Shown: piece after piece, positions 26,479 through 36,110 of the stretch | How positions within the stretch are numbered: position 1 is the first letter of the stretch | Layout of the letters: every line of letters starts with the position of its first letter | Source of the DNA: CAUPWF01 sp036656615 | GTDB lineage: Bacteria; Bacillota; Clostridia; Lachnospirales; Lachnospiraceae | Assembly: GCA_036656615.1 (NCBI GenBank) | Contig: JAVXHY010000010.1 | Span: forward strand, 11,212-75,211 | Direction: 5' to 3' | Length of the DNA: 64,000 nt | Program-made: the position numbers and the translations under genes | Notes under the pieces: model-generated | Databases searched by the model: none | What the model was told of the DNA's origin: nothing | The model's input: the letters and a program-made list of their open reading frames with translations, nothing else

Positions 26479-26928
26479 CTAGGCAACTATTTTACGGATT
26501 TTATCCATCACATTTATTGTTTCTTCTACACTTCTGATTGCACACATAATTGTATCATCACCAGCAATACAACCCACAACTTCTGTCCAATTCATTGCAT
26601 CAATTGCTGCAGCTACCGCCATGGCCATTCCGGCTACTGTTTTTATTACTAAGATGTTCTGTGCCATTTCCATTGTGTGAAATCCATCTTTTAGAACACG
26701 TATATATTTTGCACTCATATCACTGTCTTTGGAATGTAAAATTGCATATTTTTGTTTTCCATTATCATTTGATACCTTTGTTAATTTCAAATCTCGAATG
26801 TCTCGTGAAACTGTAGCCTGTGTTACTTTCATTCCAGATTGATTCAGGAGCTCTGCCAATTCTTCCTGGGTCTCAATCTCCCTTTGATTTATTAATTCTA
26901 CTATTTTAGCATGTCGGCTGCCTTTCAT
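26479..26928 (-). CDS. argR: Arginine repressor ArgR
   Basis: A 149-residue ArgR/AhrC. The N-terminal winged helix shows SRHAKIVELINQREIETQEELAELL and VTQATVSRDIRDLKL; the C-terminal oligomerisation and arginine-binding domain has GCIAGDDTIMCAIRS. It represses arginine synthesis and may activate catabolism. The targets are not in this window. The gene is 3 bp from nadK. Confidence 0.96.
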   Translation of the reverse strand: MKGSRHAKIVELINQREIETQEELAELLNQSGMKVTQATVSRDIRDLKLTKVSNDNGKQKYAILHSKDSDMSAKYIRVLKDGFHTMEMAQNILVIKTVAGMAMAVAAAIDAMNWTEVVGCIAGDDTIMCAIRSVEETINVMDKIRKIVA

Positions 26929-26931
26929 ATA

Positions 26932-27765
26932 CTAGTTTCCTTTCATTTTTTTTCTTAAGGTATCCAGAAAACTGACTTTACTAAGCTTAATCAGTTTTGT
27001 AATGGCTTCCGCTTTTTGAATTGTTATGGAATCACCAGTTTCTACATGAATCATTTTTGTTCCATCGAAACTTATACCAGCATGTTCAATACTTCCATCT
27101 CTTCCTGGTCCTATTTCTATAGTAATTTCATCTTCAGCAGAAAGTACAATACTGCTGGTATTTAATGCATGAGAACAAATCGGTGTTAACACAATCATGG
27201 AAGCTGTAGGTTCAACAATGGGTCCTCCGGCAGAAATATTATATCCCGTAGATCCCGTAGGTGTTGATACAATCATTCCATCTGCCTGATAGGAATTTAA
27301 TAATTCTCCATTTACATATACATTGACGTGTATAACTCTTAATTCTCCTAGTCTAGTTACTACAATATCATTCAGTGCAATATCTTCTGTTTGGTCATTA
27401 AGAACACCTTTTAACATCATTCGTTCTTCTATCATAGGCGTTTGTCTTAATAGTGCATCAATTCCAATTTCTATATGATGTACTTCTAATTCTGTTAAAT
27501 AACCAAGCGTTCCTAAATTCACGCCTAGCAGGGGAACCGTATAATTTCGCAATTCTCTAGATGCCTGGATAAGTGTTCCATCACCACCAAGTACAATAAC
27601 CCCATCCATATCTGCCACTTGGTTCATATTTACCAAATATCCCTCTTTGTTTCGTTCTCCCAAGATACAGATTCTGCCCTGCATTTCCAAATAATTTTTT
27701 ACACGCATGGTAGTTTGAAAATTTTCATCTTTACTGGCATTTGTGATGATATAAAATTTCTTCAT
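26932..27765 (-). CDS. nadK: NAD kinase
   Basis: A 277-residue ATP- or polyphosphate-dependent NAD kinase. It has the conserved GGDGTLIQA, NLGTLGYLTE and STPTGSTGYNISAGGPI motifs. ATG 27765 lies six bases after GAGG and is preferred over a GTG at 27777 that would overlap the tlyA stop. It sits between tlyA and argR, as in other Clostridia. Confidence 0.95.
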   Translation of the reverse strand: MKKFYIITNASKDENFQTTMRVKNYLEMQGRICILGERNKEGYLVNMNQVADMDGVIVLGGDGTLIQASRELRNYTVPLLGVNLGTLGYLTELEVHHIEIGIDALLRQTPMIEERMMLKGVLNDQTEDIALNDIVVTRLGELRVIHVNVYVNGELLNSYQADGMIVSTPTGSTGYNISAGGPIVEPTASMIVLTPICSHALNTSSIVLSAEDEITIEIGPGRDGSIEHAGISFDGTKMIHVETGDSITIQKAEAITKLIKLSKVSFLDTLRKKMKGN

Positions 27766-27773
27766 GTTGTTCC

Positions 27774-28577
27774 TCACTTTGCTAATGTCTCAAATGCTTT
27801 ATCTACAACTTGTATCAGATCTGCCTTTATGGTATCAGATTGTATCTCGTTTTTTTGGAGATAAATCAAATATTCAATATTACCCTCAGGCCCTTTAATT
27901 GGTGAAAATTCTAAATCTAAAACTTCATAACCAATGGAAATGGCATAATTAATTACCTTTTCTATTACTTCATAATGAGTTGATTTCTCTCGTACAACAC
28001 CTTTTTTCCCAACTTTCTCACGCCCCGCTTCAAATTGTGGTTTGATTAGTGCCACGACTTGCCCATTGCAAACTAGGTATTCATAGATAGGCTGTAAGAC
28101 CTTTGTCAACGAAATAAAGGAAACGTCTATAGAGGAAAAGTCAATGGAATCAGCTAAATCAGTTGGAGTTACGTAACGTATATTGGTCTTTTCCATACAT
28201 ACGACTCGTGAATCTTGTCGTAATTTCCAGTCTAACTGACCGCGCCCTACGTCAATGGCATACACTTTTTTTGCACCGTTTTGCAGCATACAGTCAGTAA
28301 ATCCACCGGTAGAAGAACCTACATCTGTGCAAATTTTATTTTCCAGTGAAATCTGAAAATTGGCAATGGCTTTTTCCAGCTTTAATCCTCCACGACTGAC
28401 GTAGGGAAGTGGATTTCCTTTTACTTCAATTGTAACTGTTTCCGGAAAGGAAGTTCCTGCTTTATCTTCCCGCTGCCCTTCTACAAATACATTTCCTGAC
28501 ATAATAATCGCTTTCGCTTTTTCTCTGGATTCTGCTAAGTTTCGTTTCACTAACAGAATATCTAAACGCTCTTTCAT
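27774..28577 (-). CDS. tlyA: TlyA-family rRNA methyltransferase (S4 plus FtsJ-like)
   Basis: A 267-residue protein with an N-terminal S4 RNA-binding domain (1-60, ERLDILLVKRNLAESREKAKAII) and an FtsJ-like methyltransferase domain with DVGSSTGGFTDCMLQNGA as the SAM-binding loop and IDVSFISLTKVL. In mycobacteria TlyA makes 2'-O-methylcytidine in 16S and 23S rRNA and its loss gives capreomycin resistance; here the activity is inferred from the family. It is 9 bp after dxs. Confidence 0.93.
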   Translation of the reverse strand: MKERLDILLVKRNLAESREKAKAIIMSGNVFVEGQREDKAGTSFPETVTIEVKGNPLPYVSRGGLKLEKAIANFQISLENKICTDVGSSTGGFTDCMLQNGAKKVYAIDVGRGQLDWKLRQDSRVVCMEKTNIRYVTPTDLADSIDFSSIDVSFISLTKVLQPIYEYLVCNGQVVALIKPQFEAGREKVGKKGVVREKSTHYEVIEKVINYAISIGYEVLDLEFSPIKGPEGNIEYLIYLQKNEIQSDTIKADLIQVVDKAFETLAK

Positions 28578-28586
28578 TGCTTCCCC

Positions 28587-30449
28587 TTATCTTAAATATG
28601 CTGTAATGATTTTCTTTACAATGGTGTCTTGATCAAGCATAACTTCTTTTCTTAATACGTTTACATTCCCATGCTCTACGTATTCATCAGGAATACCAAA
28701 AGAGGCTACTTTCACAGATAGATCGGCCTTGGATACGTATGCTAAGACCTGTTCCCCATATCCACCAATTAATATATTTTCCTCAATGGTTACAAAAAGC
28801 TTATGAGTGGTAGACAATTCTTCTATTAATGCTTCATCAATTGGTTTGATAAAACGGGCATTGACTAATGTACAACTATATCCAATTTCTTTTAAAGCTT
28901 CACGTACTCCAACGGAAATAGCCATCATATGTCCTACTGAAAATATAGCAATACTGTCTTCTTCGTATAGTATTTCTGCTTTTCCATATACAATAGGGGC
29001 ACGAAAATCAGCTAATTTTTCATATGCTTCACCTCTTGGATAACGAAGTGCAATTGGACCTTTATAATCAATGGCAAAACGGAGCATATCAGCAAGTTCC
29101 CATCTGTTTTTAGGTGATAGAATTGTCATATTTGGCATAGTGGACAGAAAAGATAAATCAAAGACACCCTGGTGTGTTTCACCATCGCTTCCAACCAAAC
29201 CCGCCCGATCAACAGCAAATACTACAGAAAGATTCTGCAGACAGACATCATGAATAATCTGATCATAAGCTCGCTGTAAAAAAGAAGAATAGACAGCAAA
29301 TACTGGTTTTAATCCTCCAGCTGCTAAACCGGCTGCAAAGGTTACAGCATGGGCCTCTGCAATTCCCACATCAAAGAAACGATTTGCATATTTTTGCTTG
29401 AATAATGCCAATCCGGTACCATCTTCCATAGCAGCTGTAATAGCTACTAATTTAGGATCTTTTTGTCCCATACTGCACATAACTTTAGAAAAAACATCCG
29501 TATAAGAATCTGTTGTAGGCAAGTTAAGTGCTTGTCCAGTTTTAATATCAAATGGTCCGGTTCCGTGAAATTTGGATGGCTCGGCTTCTGCCGGAGCGTA
29601 GCCTTTTCCTTTTTTGGTCAATACATGCACTAAAACCGTACCTTTTATTTTTTGTGATTCGCGTAAAGTCTTATAGATTTCTTTTAGATTGTGTCCATCT
29701 ATAGGTCCTAGATAGGTAATACCCATATCTTCAAAAAACATACCAGGGACAAAGAGCTGTTTGATGCTGCTTTTAGTCTTTTGTACATAAGATACAATCT
29801 TTTGTCCTTTGCTTGGTATTTTATGAAGTATATTTTCTACTCCTGTTTTTAGGCCAGTGTATGCTTCCGCAGTTCTCAAGCTATCAAGATATCTAGACAT
29901 TCCACCTACATTTTCGGATATTGACATATTATTATCATTTAATATAATAGTAAAATTACGTTTTAATCTAGATGCATTATTGAGAGCTTCGTATGCCATG
30001 CCGCCTGTTAAAGAACCATCACCAATTACAGAAATTACCTGATAATCTTCTTTTAATATTTCTCGGGCTTCTACATATCCAAGTCCGGCTGAAATAGAGG
30101 TAGAACTATGTCCAGTATCAAAAGCATCACAATCACTTTCGCCTCGTTTTGGGAAGCCACTCATTCCGCCATATTTTCTCAGATCATCAAAACCGTTTTT
30201 TCTTCCAGTTAAAAGCTTATGTGTATAAGACTGATGACCCACATCCCAAATAATTTTATCCTTTGGAAGATCTAATGCAAGATGCATAGCCATAGTTAAT
30301 TCCACCACTCCTAGGTTGGAAGCCAAGTGTCCACCTGTCATACTGATTTTCTCAATCAGAAAGGAACGTATTTCTTCTGCTAATAGTGGTAAATCTTCTT
30401 TTCTTATTTTCTTAATATCGTTTGCCTGATTAATTTGTTCTAGTACCAT
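28587..30449 (-). CDS. dxs: 1-deoxy-D-xylulose-5-phosphate synthase
   Basis: A 620-residue thiamine-diphosphate enzyme, the first step of the MEP isoprenoid pathway. VGHQSYTHKLLTGRK, the TPP site GDGSLTGGMAYEALNN, and the transketolase pyrimidine domain with VFAVYSSFLQRAYDQIIHDV and RAGLVGSDGETHQG are all present. It lies next to ispA, giving a small isoprenoid cluster. The length is standard. Confidence 0.97.
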   Translation of the reverse strand: MVLEQINQANDIKKIRKEDLPLLAEEIRSFLIEKISMTGGHLASNLGVVELTMAMHLALDLPKDKIIWDVGHQSYTHKLLTGRKNGFDDLRKYGGMSGFPKRGESDCDAFDTGHSSTSISAGLGYVEAREILKEDYQVISVIGDGSLTGGMAYEALNNASRLKRNFTIILNDNNMSISENVGGMSRYLDSLRTAEAYTGLKTGVENILHKIPSKGQKIVSYVQKTKSSIKQLFVPGMFFEDMGITYLGPIDGHNLKEIYKTLRESQKIKGTVLVHVLTKKGKGYAPAEAEPSKFHGTGPFDIKTGQALNLPTTDSYTDVFSKVMCSMGQKDPKLVAITAAMEDGTGLALFKQKYANRFFDVGIAEAHAVTFAAGLAAGGLKPVFAVYSSFLQRAYDQIIHDVCLQNLSVVFAVDRAGLVGSDGETHQGVFDLSFLSTMPNMTILSPKNRWELADMLRFAIDYKGPIALRYPRGEAYEKLADFRAPIVYGKAEILYEEDSIAIFSVGHMMAISVGVREALKEIGYSCTLVNARFIKPIDEALIEELSTTHKLFVTIEENILIGGYGEQVLAYVSKADLSVKVASFGIPDEYVEHGNVNVLRKEVMLDQDTIVKKIITAYLR

Positions 30450-30461
30450 ATACGTACCTCT

Positions 30462-31385
30462 CTACTTTTCGCGATGTATCAGTGCTTCTAATAACCATTC
30501 TAAGTATGATGTATCGTGAATTTTTCTTGTTTTATTTATGTTGTCTGTAATCTGATGCAGTAATTGGATGGCTTCTTTGGAAAATCGAGCTACTTCATCT
30601 TTGGCACATGCTAGTCCTACTAAAGTGACATAGGTGGTTTTCTCATTTTTTTCATCACTGTGTGTGGGTTTTCCAAGAATTTCAGGGACACTGACAACAT
30701 CCAAAATATCATCTTGGATTTGAAATGCAATGCCTATATTTTTTGCTATTTTTTCTATTGTTTGAATATCAGTTGAAGATGCACCTGATAAAATAGCTCC
30801 AATCATCATAGAACTTTCAATTAAAGCACTAGTTTTTAACTCGAATATAAAGTTTAAACGTTCCTTTGAAATGGAACTGCCAGAGCATTGAACATCTACT
30901 ACCTGTCCACCAATCATACCATATATTCCAGCTTTTTTAGACAATACCTGAATTGCTTTTCCAATTAACTGTGCTTTGGCTGGTTCAAGATCAAATGACA
31001 AAGATGCTGTTTCAAACGCATAATTTAACAGGGCATCTCCTGCTAAAATCCCCATATCTTCTCCATATATAATATGGGTGGTCTTCTTGCCTCTTCGATA
31101 ATCATCGTTATCCATTGCAGGTAAATCATCATGTACAAGGGAGTAGGTATGAATCATTTCAATGGCTGCCATAAATGGCTCTATAAGGGTTCCAGTTCCT
31201 CCAAATAGATGATATGTTTCCTGCATAAGCATAGGACGCAGTCTCTTTCCACCAGCTAATAGACTATACTCCATGGCTTCAATGATAGTCTTTTGGTAAC
31301 CCTCTTGTTTCGGTAAATAAGATACAAGAATATCTTCTATTTTTTTTTGTTTGATTTTTTGTTGTTCTTCAAAATTAAAATTCAT
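30462..31385 (-). CDS. ispA: Polyprenyl synthetase (farnesyl diphosphate synthase type)
   Basis: A 307-residue trans-isoprenyl diphosphate synthase. The first aspartate-rich motif is VHDDLPAMDNDDYRRG and the second is QIQDDILDV. It makes farnesyl or geranyl diphosphate for undecaprenol and quinone precursors. ATG 31385 follows GGAG six bases away and overlaps the xseB end by 11 bp; an upstream in-frame ATG at 31403 is less well placed. The xseB-ispA-dxs-tlyA order is conserved in Firmicutes. Confidence 0.94.
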   Translation of the reverse strand: MNFNFEEQQKIKQKKIEDILVSYLPKQEGYQKTIIEAMEYSLLAGGKRLRPMLMQETYHLFGGTGTLIEPFMAAIEMIHTYSLVHDDLPAMDNDDYRRGKKTTHIIYGEDMGILAGDALLNYAFETASLSFDLEPAKAQLIGKAIQVLSKKAGIYGMIGGQVVDVQCSGSSISKERLNFIFELKTSALIESSMMIGAILSGASSTDIQTIEKIAKNIGIAFQIQDDILDVVSVPEILGKPTHSDEKNEKTTYVTLVGLACAKDEVARFSKEAIQLLHQITDNINKTRKIHDTSYLEWLLEALIHREK

Positions 31386-31578
31386 GGTTTTCTCCATTTT
31401 CATCTAACAAGATGACTTGTTTTTCTATGGTTTCTATTTTGTCATTGCATGCTTTAATAAAATCAATACCTTTATGATAAGAAGCAAAAGTATCCTCTAA
31501 GGAGAGCTTATCATCCTCAAGTTCTTTCACTACGTTATCTAGTGCTGCAAACAATTCTTCTAGTTTGATGTCTTCCAT
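31375..31578 (-). CDS. xseB: Exodeoxyribonuclease VII small subunit
   Basis: A 67-residue helical protein reading LEELFAALDNVVKELEDDKLSLEDTFASYHKGIDFI in two helices, the hallmark of XseB. It assembles around XseA to form exonuclease VII, which degrades single-stranded DNA. It overlaps xseA by 19 bp and ispA by 11 bp, so expression is tightly coupled. Confidence 0.95.
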   Translation of the reverse strand: MEDIKLEELFAALDNVVKELEDDKLSLEDTFASYHKGIDFIKACNDKIETIEKQVILLDENGENHEF

Positions 31579-32783
31579 GAGTCTTCCCCCTGTTCTAATC
31601 CTGTAATCTTAGCATAAATGGAACCATCAGTTACACGAATGCTCACATGTTCTCCTATAGTGACATTAGAAATACTATTTATTACCTTGCTGTCTGAATC
31701 CTGTACAAAGGAAAAGCCTTGATTTAGTTTACTCAAAGGGGACAGCCCTTTCATATTCTCTATATATAATGCTAATTGATGCTTCTTATAATCTAATTTA
31801 CGACTCATCAAAATCTTCATTTTATTTTCGTATTCCATTAAAAATTGCTTTTTGTTATTTAATTTATTTCTTGGATGCAGATACTTCATTTTCAATTCAT
31901 ATTGTTCAGTTTTTCCTTGAGCTTCACGTAGCTTTCCTGTAATCAAACGTTGAAGCTGATTCATATATCCGTTTAATTCTTGCTTTAGATCCATGTATTC
32001 ATAAACAGCAAGTTCTGCTGCAGCTGAAGGGGTTGGGGCACGTAAATCGGCAACAAAGTCCGCAATTGTAGTGTCGGTTTCATGTCCAACAGCAGATATA
32101 ATTGGAATGGAACAATCAAAAATGGCCCGTGCTACGATTTCTTCATTGAATGCCCATAAATCCTCTAAGGATCCACCGCCACGTCCTACAATTATCACAT
32201 CCACATCTGTTTGTTCAAGCATTTGTATGCCTTTAACAATACTGGCTGCTGCTTCTGTACCTTGTACTAGGGCTGGATACAATATCAATTGTATATATGG
32301 ATTCCTTCTTTTGGCAATATGAATAATATCTTGAATAGCAGCACCTGTTGGAGCTGTTACAATACCGATTTTTGAACAATATCGTGGAATCGGTTTCTTA
32401 TATTCGGGAGCGAACATCCCCATATCTTCTAATTCTTTTTTGAGTGCTTCAAAGCGCTCATATAATAATCCGGCACCATCTAACAGAATTTCTTTGGCAT
32501 ATAATTGATATTTTCCATCACGTTCATAAGTACTGATACTTCCAAGGACAATGACTTGTTGTCCTTCAGAGAGCTTAAATGTAAGTCCACCACGTTGTCC
32601 CGCAAACATAACACAGGCAATTGCTCCGGATTCATCCTTTAAGGAAAAATAGATATGACCGGAAGTATGGTATTTGCAATTAGATACTTCCCCCTTAACG
32701 TAAATGCGGTTAAGCATGTAATCTTGTGTAAACATATTTTTGATATATGTATTTACTTGTTTGACCGTATAAGTATTACCCAT
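31560..32783 (-). CDS. xseA: Exodeoxyribonuclease VII large subunit
   Basis: A 407-residue catalytic subunit. The N-terminal OB fold (1-100) has YVKGEVSNCKYHTSGHIYFSLKD in two parts; the nuclease core has VTAPTGAAIQDI, VGRGGGSLEDLWAFNEE and SAVGHETDTTIADFVADLRAPTPSAAAE in segments. The C-terminal part is a coiled coil. It begins 10 bp after nusB. Confidence 0.96.
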   Translation of the reverse strand: MGNTYTVKQVNTYIKNMFTQDYMLNRIYVKGEVSNCKYHTSGHIYFSLKDESGAIACVMFAGQRGGLTFKLSEGQQVIVLGSISTYERDGKYQLYAKEILLDGAGLLYERFEALKKELEDMGMFAPEYKKPIPRYCSKIGIVTAPTGAAIQDIIHIAKRRNPYIQLILYPALVQGTEAAASIVKGIQMLEQTDVDVIIVGRGGGSLEDLWAFNEEIVARAIFDCSIPIISAVGHETDTTIADFVADLRAPTPSAAAELAVYEYMDLKQELNGYMNQLQRLITGKLREAQGKTEQYELKMKYLHPRNKLNNKKQFLMEYENKMKILMSRKLDYKKHQLALYIENMKGLSPLSKLNQGFSFVQDSDSKVINSISNVTIGEHVSIRVTDGSIYAKITGLEQGEDSWKTSN

Positions 32784-32793
32784 GTTAAAGCTC

Positions 32794-33192
32794 CTAGTTC
32801 ACTAATTTGGCAAGTACTCCATTAATAAAGGCTGGTCCCTCTTCACTGCTAAATACCTTTGCTAATTCGACCGCTTCGTTGATTGCTACACCGGTAGGCA
32901 CTTCATCATCCCATTTCACCTCATAAACAGCTAGTCTTAAAATTGATAAATCTACTTTATTCATACGTGAAGTCTTCCATCCAGTAGTACTTTCATTTAA
33001 AAGATCATCGATTTCATTTATTTTCTCTAAAATTTCTTTAAATTTATCAGAAATATAAACTTGATCTTTTATTTCCAAACCTTCCAAATATTCACAGTAA
33101 TACTGCAACTGTTCCGAAAGTTCTTCTGGTTTATAAAAATCTATTCGAAAAATCATTCGAAAGATATGCTTTCTAAGTTCTGATCGTCCCAT
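32794..33192 (-). CDS. nusB: Transcription antitermination factor NusB
   Basis: A 132-residue all-helical protein with GRSELRKHIFRMIF at the start and ILRLAVYEVKWDDEVPTGVAINEAVELAK and FINGVLAKLV at the end. It binds boxA RNA with S10 in rRNA antitermination. It opens the nusB-xseA-xseB-ispA-dxs-tlyA-nadK-argR-recN transcript, behind the asp23 terminator. I could not identify a strong promoter in the 97-bp gap. Confidence 0.95.
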   Translation of the reverse strand: MGRSELRKHIFRMIFRIDFYKPEELSEQLQYYCEYLEGLEIKDQVYISDKFKEILEKINEIDDLLNESTTGWKTSRMNKVDLSILRLAVYEVKWDDEVPTGVAINEAVELAKVFSSEEGPAFINGVLAKLVN

Positions 33193-33289
33193 TTTGCGTC
33201 CCCTTTATTATTATATTCGTGGATATTTATAAACCCATCATTTTCACTTAACGTTAGAAAACATGCATTTTGAATTTTCTATTGTCATT

Positions 33290-33316
33290 AAAAAAGGATG
33301 CCATCCGACATCCTCT
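33290..33316 (-). terminator. Rho-independent terminator of asp23
   Basis: On the minus strand AGGATG, loop TCGGATGG, CATCCTTTTTT. It lies between asp23 and nusB. Confidence 0.8.
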
Positions 33317-33349
33317 ATTATACTACATCTGTTTCCATCTTGGCAATGA

Positions 33350-33733
33350 TTATTCATTTACTTCCATTTCGACACCAGCAACGCGGATATTCACATCGGC
33401 AACGGTAAGACCAGTCATATTTTCAATGGCAGACTTCACCTTGTCTTGTACTTTGGCTGTAATATCCATAATACTATAACCATATTTTAAATTTAATGCC
33501 ATAGATATAGTTACAATTCCTTCCAACACATCTACCTTAACACCTTTAGATAAATTTTTCATTCCAAGCTTGCTGATTAATTCATTGGTTACATTTCCTG
33601 CCATAGAAGCGACCCCATCAATCTCTGTAGCTGCCAGGCCAGCAATAATTGCAACTACCTCATCGGCTATCTGCACATCTCCCAAATTGGAATCTGATTG
33701 CACTGCACAAGTATTTTTCTCATCTTTTCCCAT
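33350..33733 (-). CDS. Asp23/Gls24 family envelope stress protein (YqhY-like)
   Basis: A 127-residue protein with the Asp23 core IADEVVAIIAGLAATEIDGVASM and NLKYGYSIMDITAKVQDKVKSAIENMTGL, and a final VNIRVAGVEM block. In Bacillus YqhY lies just before nusB and is linked to acetyl-CoA carboxylase control. Here it is monocistronic with its own extended -10 promoter and terminator, immediately upstream of nusB. Confidence 0.92.
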   Translation of the reverse strand: MGKDEKNTCAVQSDSNLGDVQIADEVVAIIAGLAATEIDGVASMAGNVTNELISKLGMKNLSKGVKVDVLEGIVTISMALNLKYGYSIMDITAKVQDKVKSAIENMTGLTVADVNIRVAGVEMEVNE

Positions 33734-33768
33734 GTTTAAACCTCCTAATTGGTTTGATATCTGTTGTT

Positions 33769-33797
33769 ATTATAGCAAATCTAATCCTTTTTGAAAA
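33769..33797 (-). promoter_or_regulatory. Candidate promoter of asp23
   Basis: On the minus strand an extended -10, TGCTATAAT (-10 at 33769-33774), with a weak TTTTCA 17 bases upstream. Confidence 0.6.
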
Positions 33798-33826
33798 TAG
33801 AAACTTAGAAATCTCTTGAATTACAC

Positions 33827-35419
33827 CTAAGAACGTCCAAATTCCGATAATAGCAATCCATCATTTCGATCAAGGGTCATTTTAATACTCCAATTATGAA
33901 CAAATAATAACAAAGGTCGATCTTTTAAATCTTTTATTTTTTTCATATCAGAAGTTCCTACAATTTTATCTAAGTTTACATCTTCGTTTTCAATCCATCG
34001 AATATGTTCAAATGGCAATTGGTCCATTCTGATTTCCACGTTGTATTCATTTTCCAAGCGGTACTTTAACACATCAAATTGAAGGGTTCCGACTACTCCT
34101 ACAATTATTTCCTCCATTCCCGTATTATATTCCTGAAAAATCTGAATGGCACCTTCCTGTGCAATTTGATTAATTCCCTTAATAAATTGCTTGCGTTTCA
34201 TAGTGTCTACTTGCCTAATTCGTGCAAAATGCTCTGGTGCAAAGGTAGGGATCCCTTCATAGCAAAACTTTTTAGGCGCATTTGTAAGGGTATCACCAAT
34301 AGAAAACATTCCGGGGTCAAATACTCCGATAATATCTCCACCATAAGCACTTTCAATTATTTTGCGTTCGCTTGCCACCATTTGTTGTGGCTGGGATAAC
34401 CTTATTTTTTTGCCGCCCTGCATATGATATACTTCCATACCTGCTTCAAATTCACCAGTACATATTCTCATAAATGCAATTCGATCTCGATGTGCTTTGT
34501 TCATGTTTGCCTGTATTTTAAATACAAAGGCAGAAAATTCTGATGTAATAGTGGGATCAATTGCTCCAATATCTGTTTGTCTGGGTCTAGGTGCAGATGT
34601 CATCATAAGAAAATGTTGTAAAAAGGTCTCTATACCAAAGTTAGTAAGTGCAGAACCAAAAAACACTGGAGATAGGGCACCATTATTTACCATCTCCTGA
34701 TCAAAGGCAGCACTTGCCCCATCTAAAAGTTCGATTTCTTCCATTAATTTATTTTTAGCATCTGTATGAATTAATGTTTCTGTAATTGCATCGGTTAATG
34801 CAACTTTTTGCACTGCTCCAGCAGTCGTTCCCTTATTTGTATTAGAAAACAACTCTACTTCCTGATTCTTCCGATCATATACACCTTGAAAAGATTTGCC
34901 AGAGCCAATTGGCCAATTGACTGGACAAGTGGCAATTCCTAGTTCCTTTTCTATATCATCTAATAGTTCAAATGTATCTTTTGCCTCCCGATCCATTTTA
35001 TTAATAAATGTAAAAATAGGAATCTGGCGCATTACACATACTTTAAATAATTTTCTTGTCTGTGCTTCCACTCCCTTAGAAGCATCAATTACCATTACTG
35101 CTGAATCAGCAGCCATTAAGGTTCGATAAGTGTCTTCTGAGAAATCTTGATGTCCCGGAGTATCTAAAATATTAATACAATATCCATCATAGTTAAATTG
35201 CAATACAGAAGAGGTGACTGAGATACCTCTTTCTTTTTCAATTTCCATCCAATCAGATACAGCATGTTTCGCAGTTGCTTTTCCCTTCACAGAACCGGCC
35301 TGATTAATCGCACCTCCATATAATAAAAACTTTTCTGTTAGAGTGGTTTTTCCGGCATCCGGATGAGAAATAATTGCAAAGGTTCTTCGTTTCTTAATTT
35401 CATTCGTTATATGTGACAT
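33827..35419 (-). CDS. prfC: Peptide chain release factor 3
   Basis: A 530-residue translational GTPase that removes RF1 and RF2 from the ribosome. G1 is SHPDAGKTTLTE, G3 DTPGHQDFSEDTYR and G4 FINKMDREAKD. The C-terminal part has GVVGTLQFDVLKYRLENEYNVE, specific to RF3 rather than EF-G. It sits between asp23 and the spoIIIA operon; ATG 35419 is used. Confidence 0.95.
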   Translation of the reverse strand: MSHITNEIKKRRTFAIISHPDAGKTTLTEKFLLYGGAINQAGSVKGKATAKHAVSDWMEIEKERGISVTSSVLQFNYDGYCINILDTPGHQDFSEDTYRTLMAADSAVMVIDASKGVEAQTRKLFKVCVMRQIPIFTFINKMDREAKDTFELLDDIEKELGIATCPVNWPIGSGKSFQGVYDRKNQEVELFSNTNKGTTAGAVQKVALTDAITETLIHTDAKNKLMEEIELLDGASAAFDQEMVNNGALSPVFFGSALTNFGIETFLQHFLMMTSAPRPRQTDIGAIDPTITSEFSAFVFKIQANMNKAHRDRIAFMRICTGEFEAGMEVYHMQGGKKIRLSQPQQMVASERKIIESAYGGDIIGVFDPGMFSIGDTLTNAPKKFCYEGIPTFAPEHFARIRQVDTMKRKQFIKGINQIAQEGAIQIFQEYNTGMEEIIVGVVGTLQFDVLKYRLENEYNVEIRMDQLPFEHIRWIENEDVNLDKIVGTSDMKKIKDLKDRPLLLFVHNWSIKMTLDRNDGLLLSEFGRS

Positions 35420-35466
35420 TCTTTTCTCCTACTATCTACGACTTTTATCCTTATACATTATAGCAA

Positions 35467-36093
35467 CTATTTTCCTGTATGAATAGGTGTAATTACAATA
35501 TTTTCCGGAGCAATTTCTGCTTTTCTTGATACAATATCCTCAATTTGTGCTCGATTGGCATCTGTAAGCTCAGAACTAGTAACAACAATATCGGCAGTAT
35601 CCGTAGTCAGACTTACTACTGCTTCATGAAAGCCCTTGGATGCAAGTAGGGTTTCCACGGATACTTCTTTTTCGGATATGGCTGTCATGGATATCATTTG
35701 ATTGATTGCATCCGCTTTCTGCTCGTTGCTAAGATTGGCATTATCTATAATTGTCTGCAATGTTTCTTTGTTTTTCGCGCGTACTTGTTCTCGGGATACT
35801 TTAGCTTCTGCAACTACGTTGCTAGCTTCAGCACTTGTAAGTATTGCTTCACCAGGAGTTCCTTCGGATTCCCTGTCTGCAACTTCTAAATCATTGCTTT
35901 GGATTTCCCCAGACGTCTGCTCATCTTCCTGTGAAATATCCAGTAATTCTTTGTTTGCTAGGTTGCTGCTAACTGTTTTTTCTTCCTTTTTATCTCCAAA
36001 AATTTTACCGGAATAATTCAAATAACCAGCTACAGCAATCATAAGCGCTAATGTGGTAATGATCACCTGATTCTTTTTAAATATTTTCTTCAA
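35467..36093 (-). CDS. spoIIIAH: Stage III sporulation protein AH
   Basis: A 208-residue protein with one N-terminal membrane segment (about 8-26), an acidic linker (40-110) and a C-terminal YscJ-like ring-forming domain (about 115-205, ending EIAPENIVITPIHTGK). On the mother-cell side it binds forespore SpoIIQ to make the feeding-tube channel. It is the last gene of the spoIIIA operon. Confidence 0.95.
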   Translation of the reverse strand: MKKIFKKNQVIITTLALMIAVAGYLNYSGKIFGDKKEEKTVSSNLANKELLDISQEDEQTSGEIQSNDLEVADRESEGTPGEAILTSAEASNVVAEAKVSREQVRAKNKETLQTIIDNANLSNEQKADAINQMISMTAISEKEVSVETLLASKGFHEAVVSLTTDTADIVVTSSELTDANRAQIEDIVSRKAEIAPENIVITPIHTGK

Positions 36094-36110
36094 TGTTGTT
36101 CCTCCTCTTT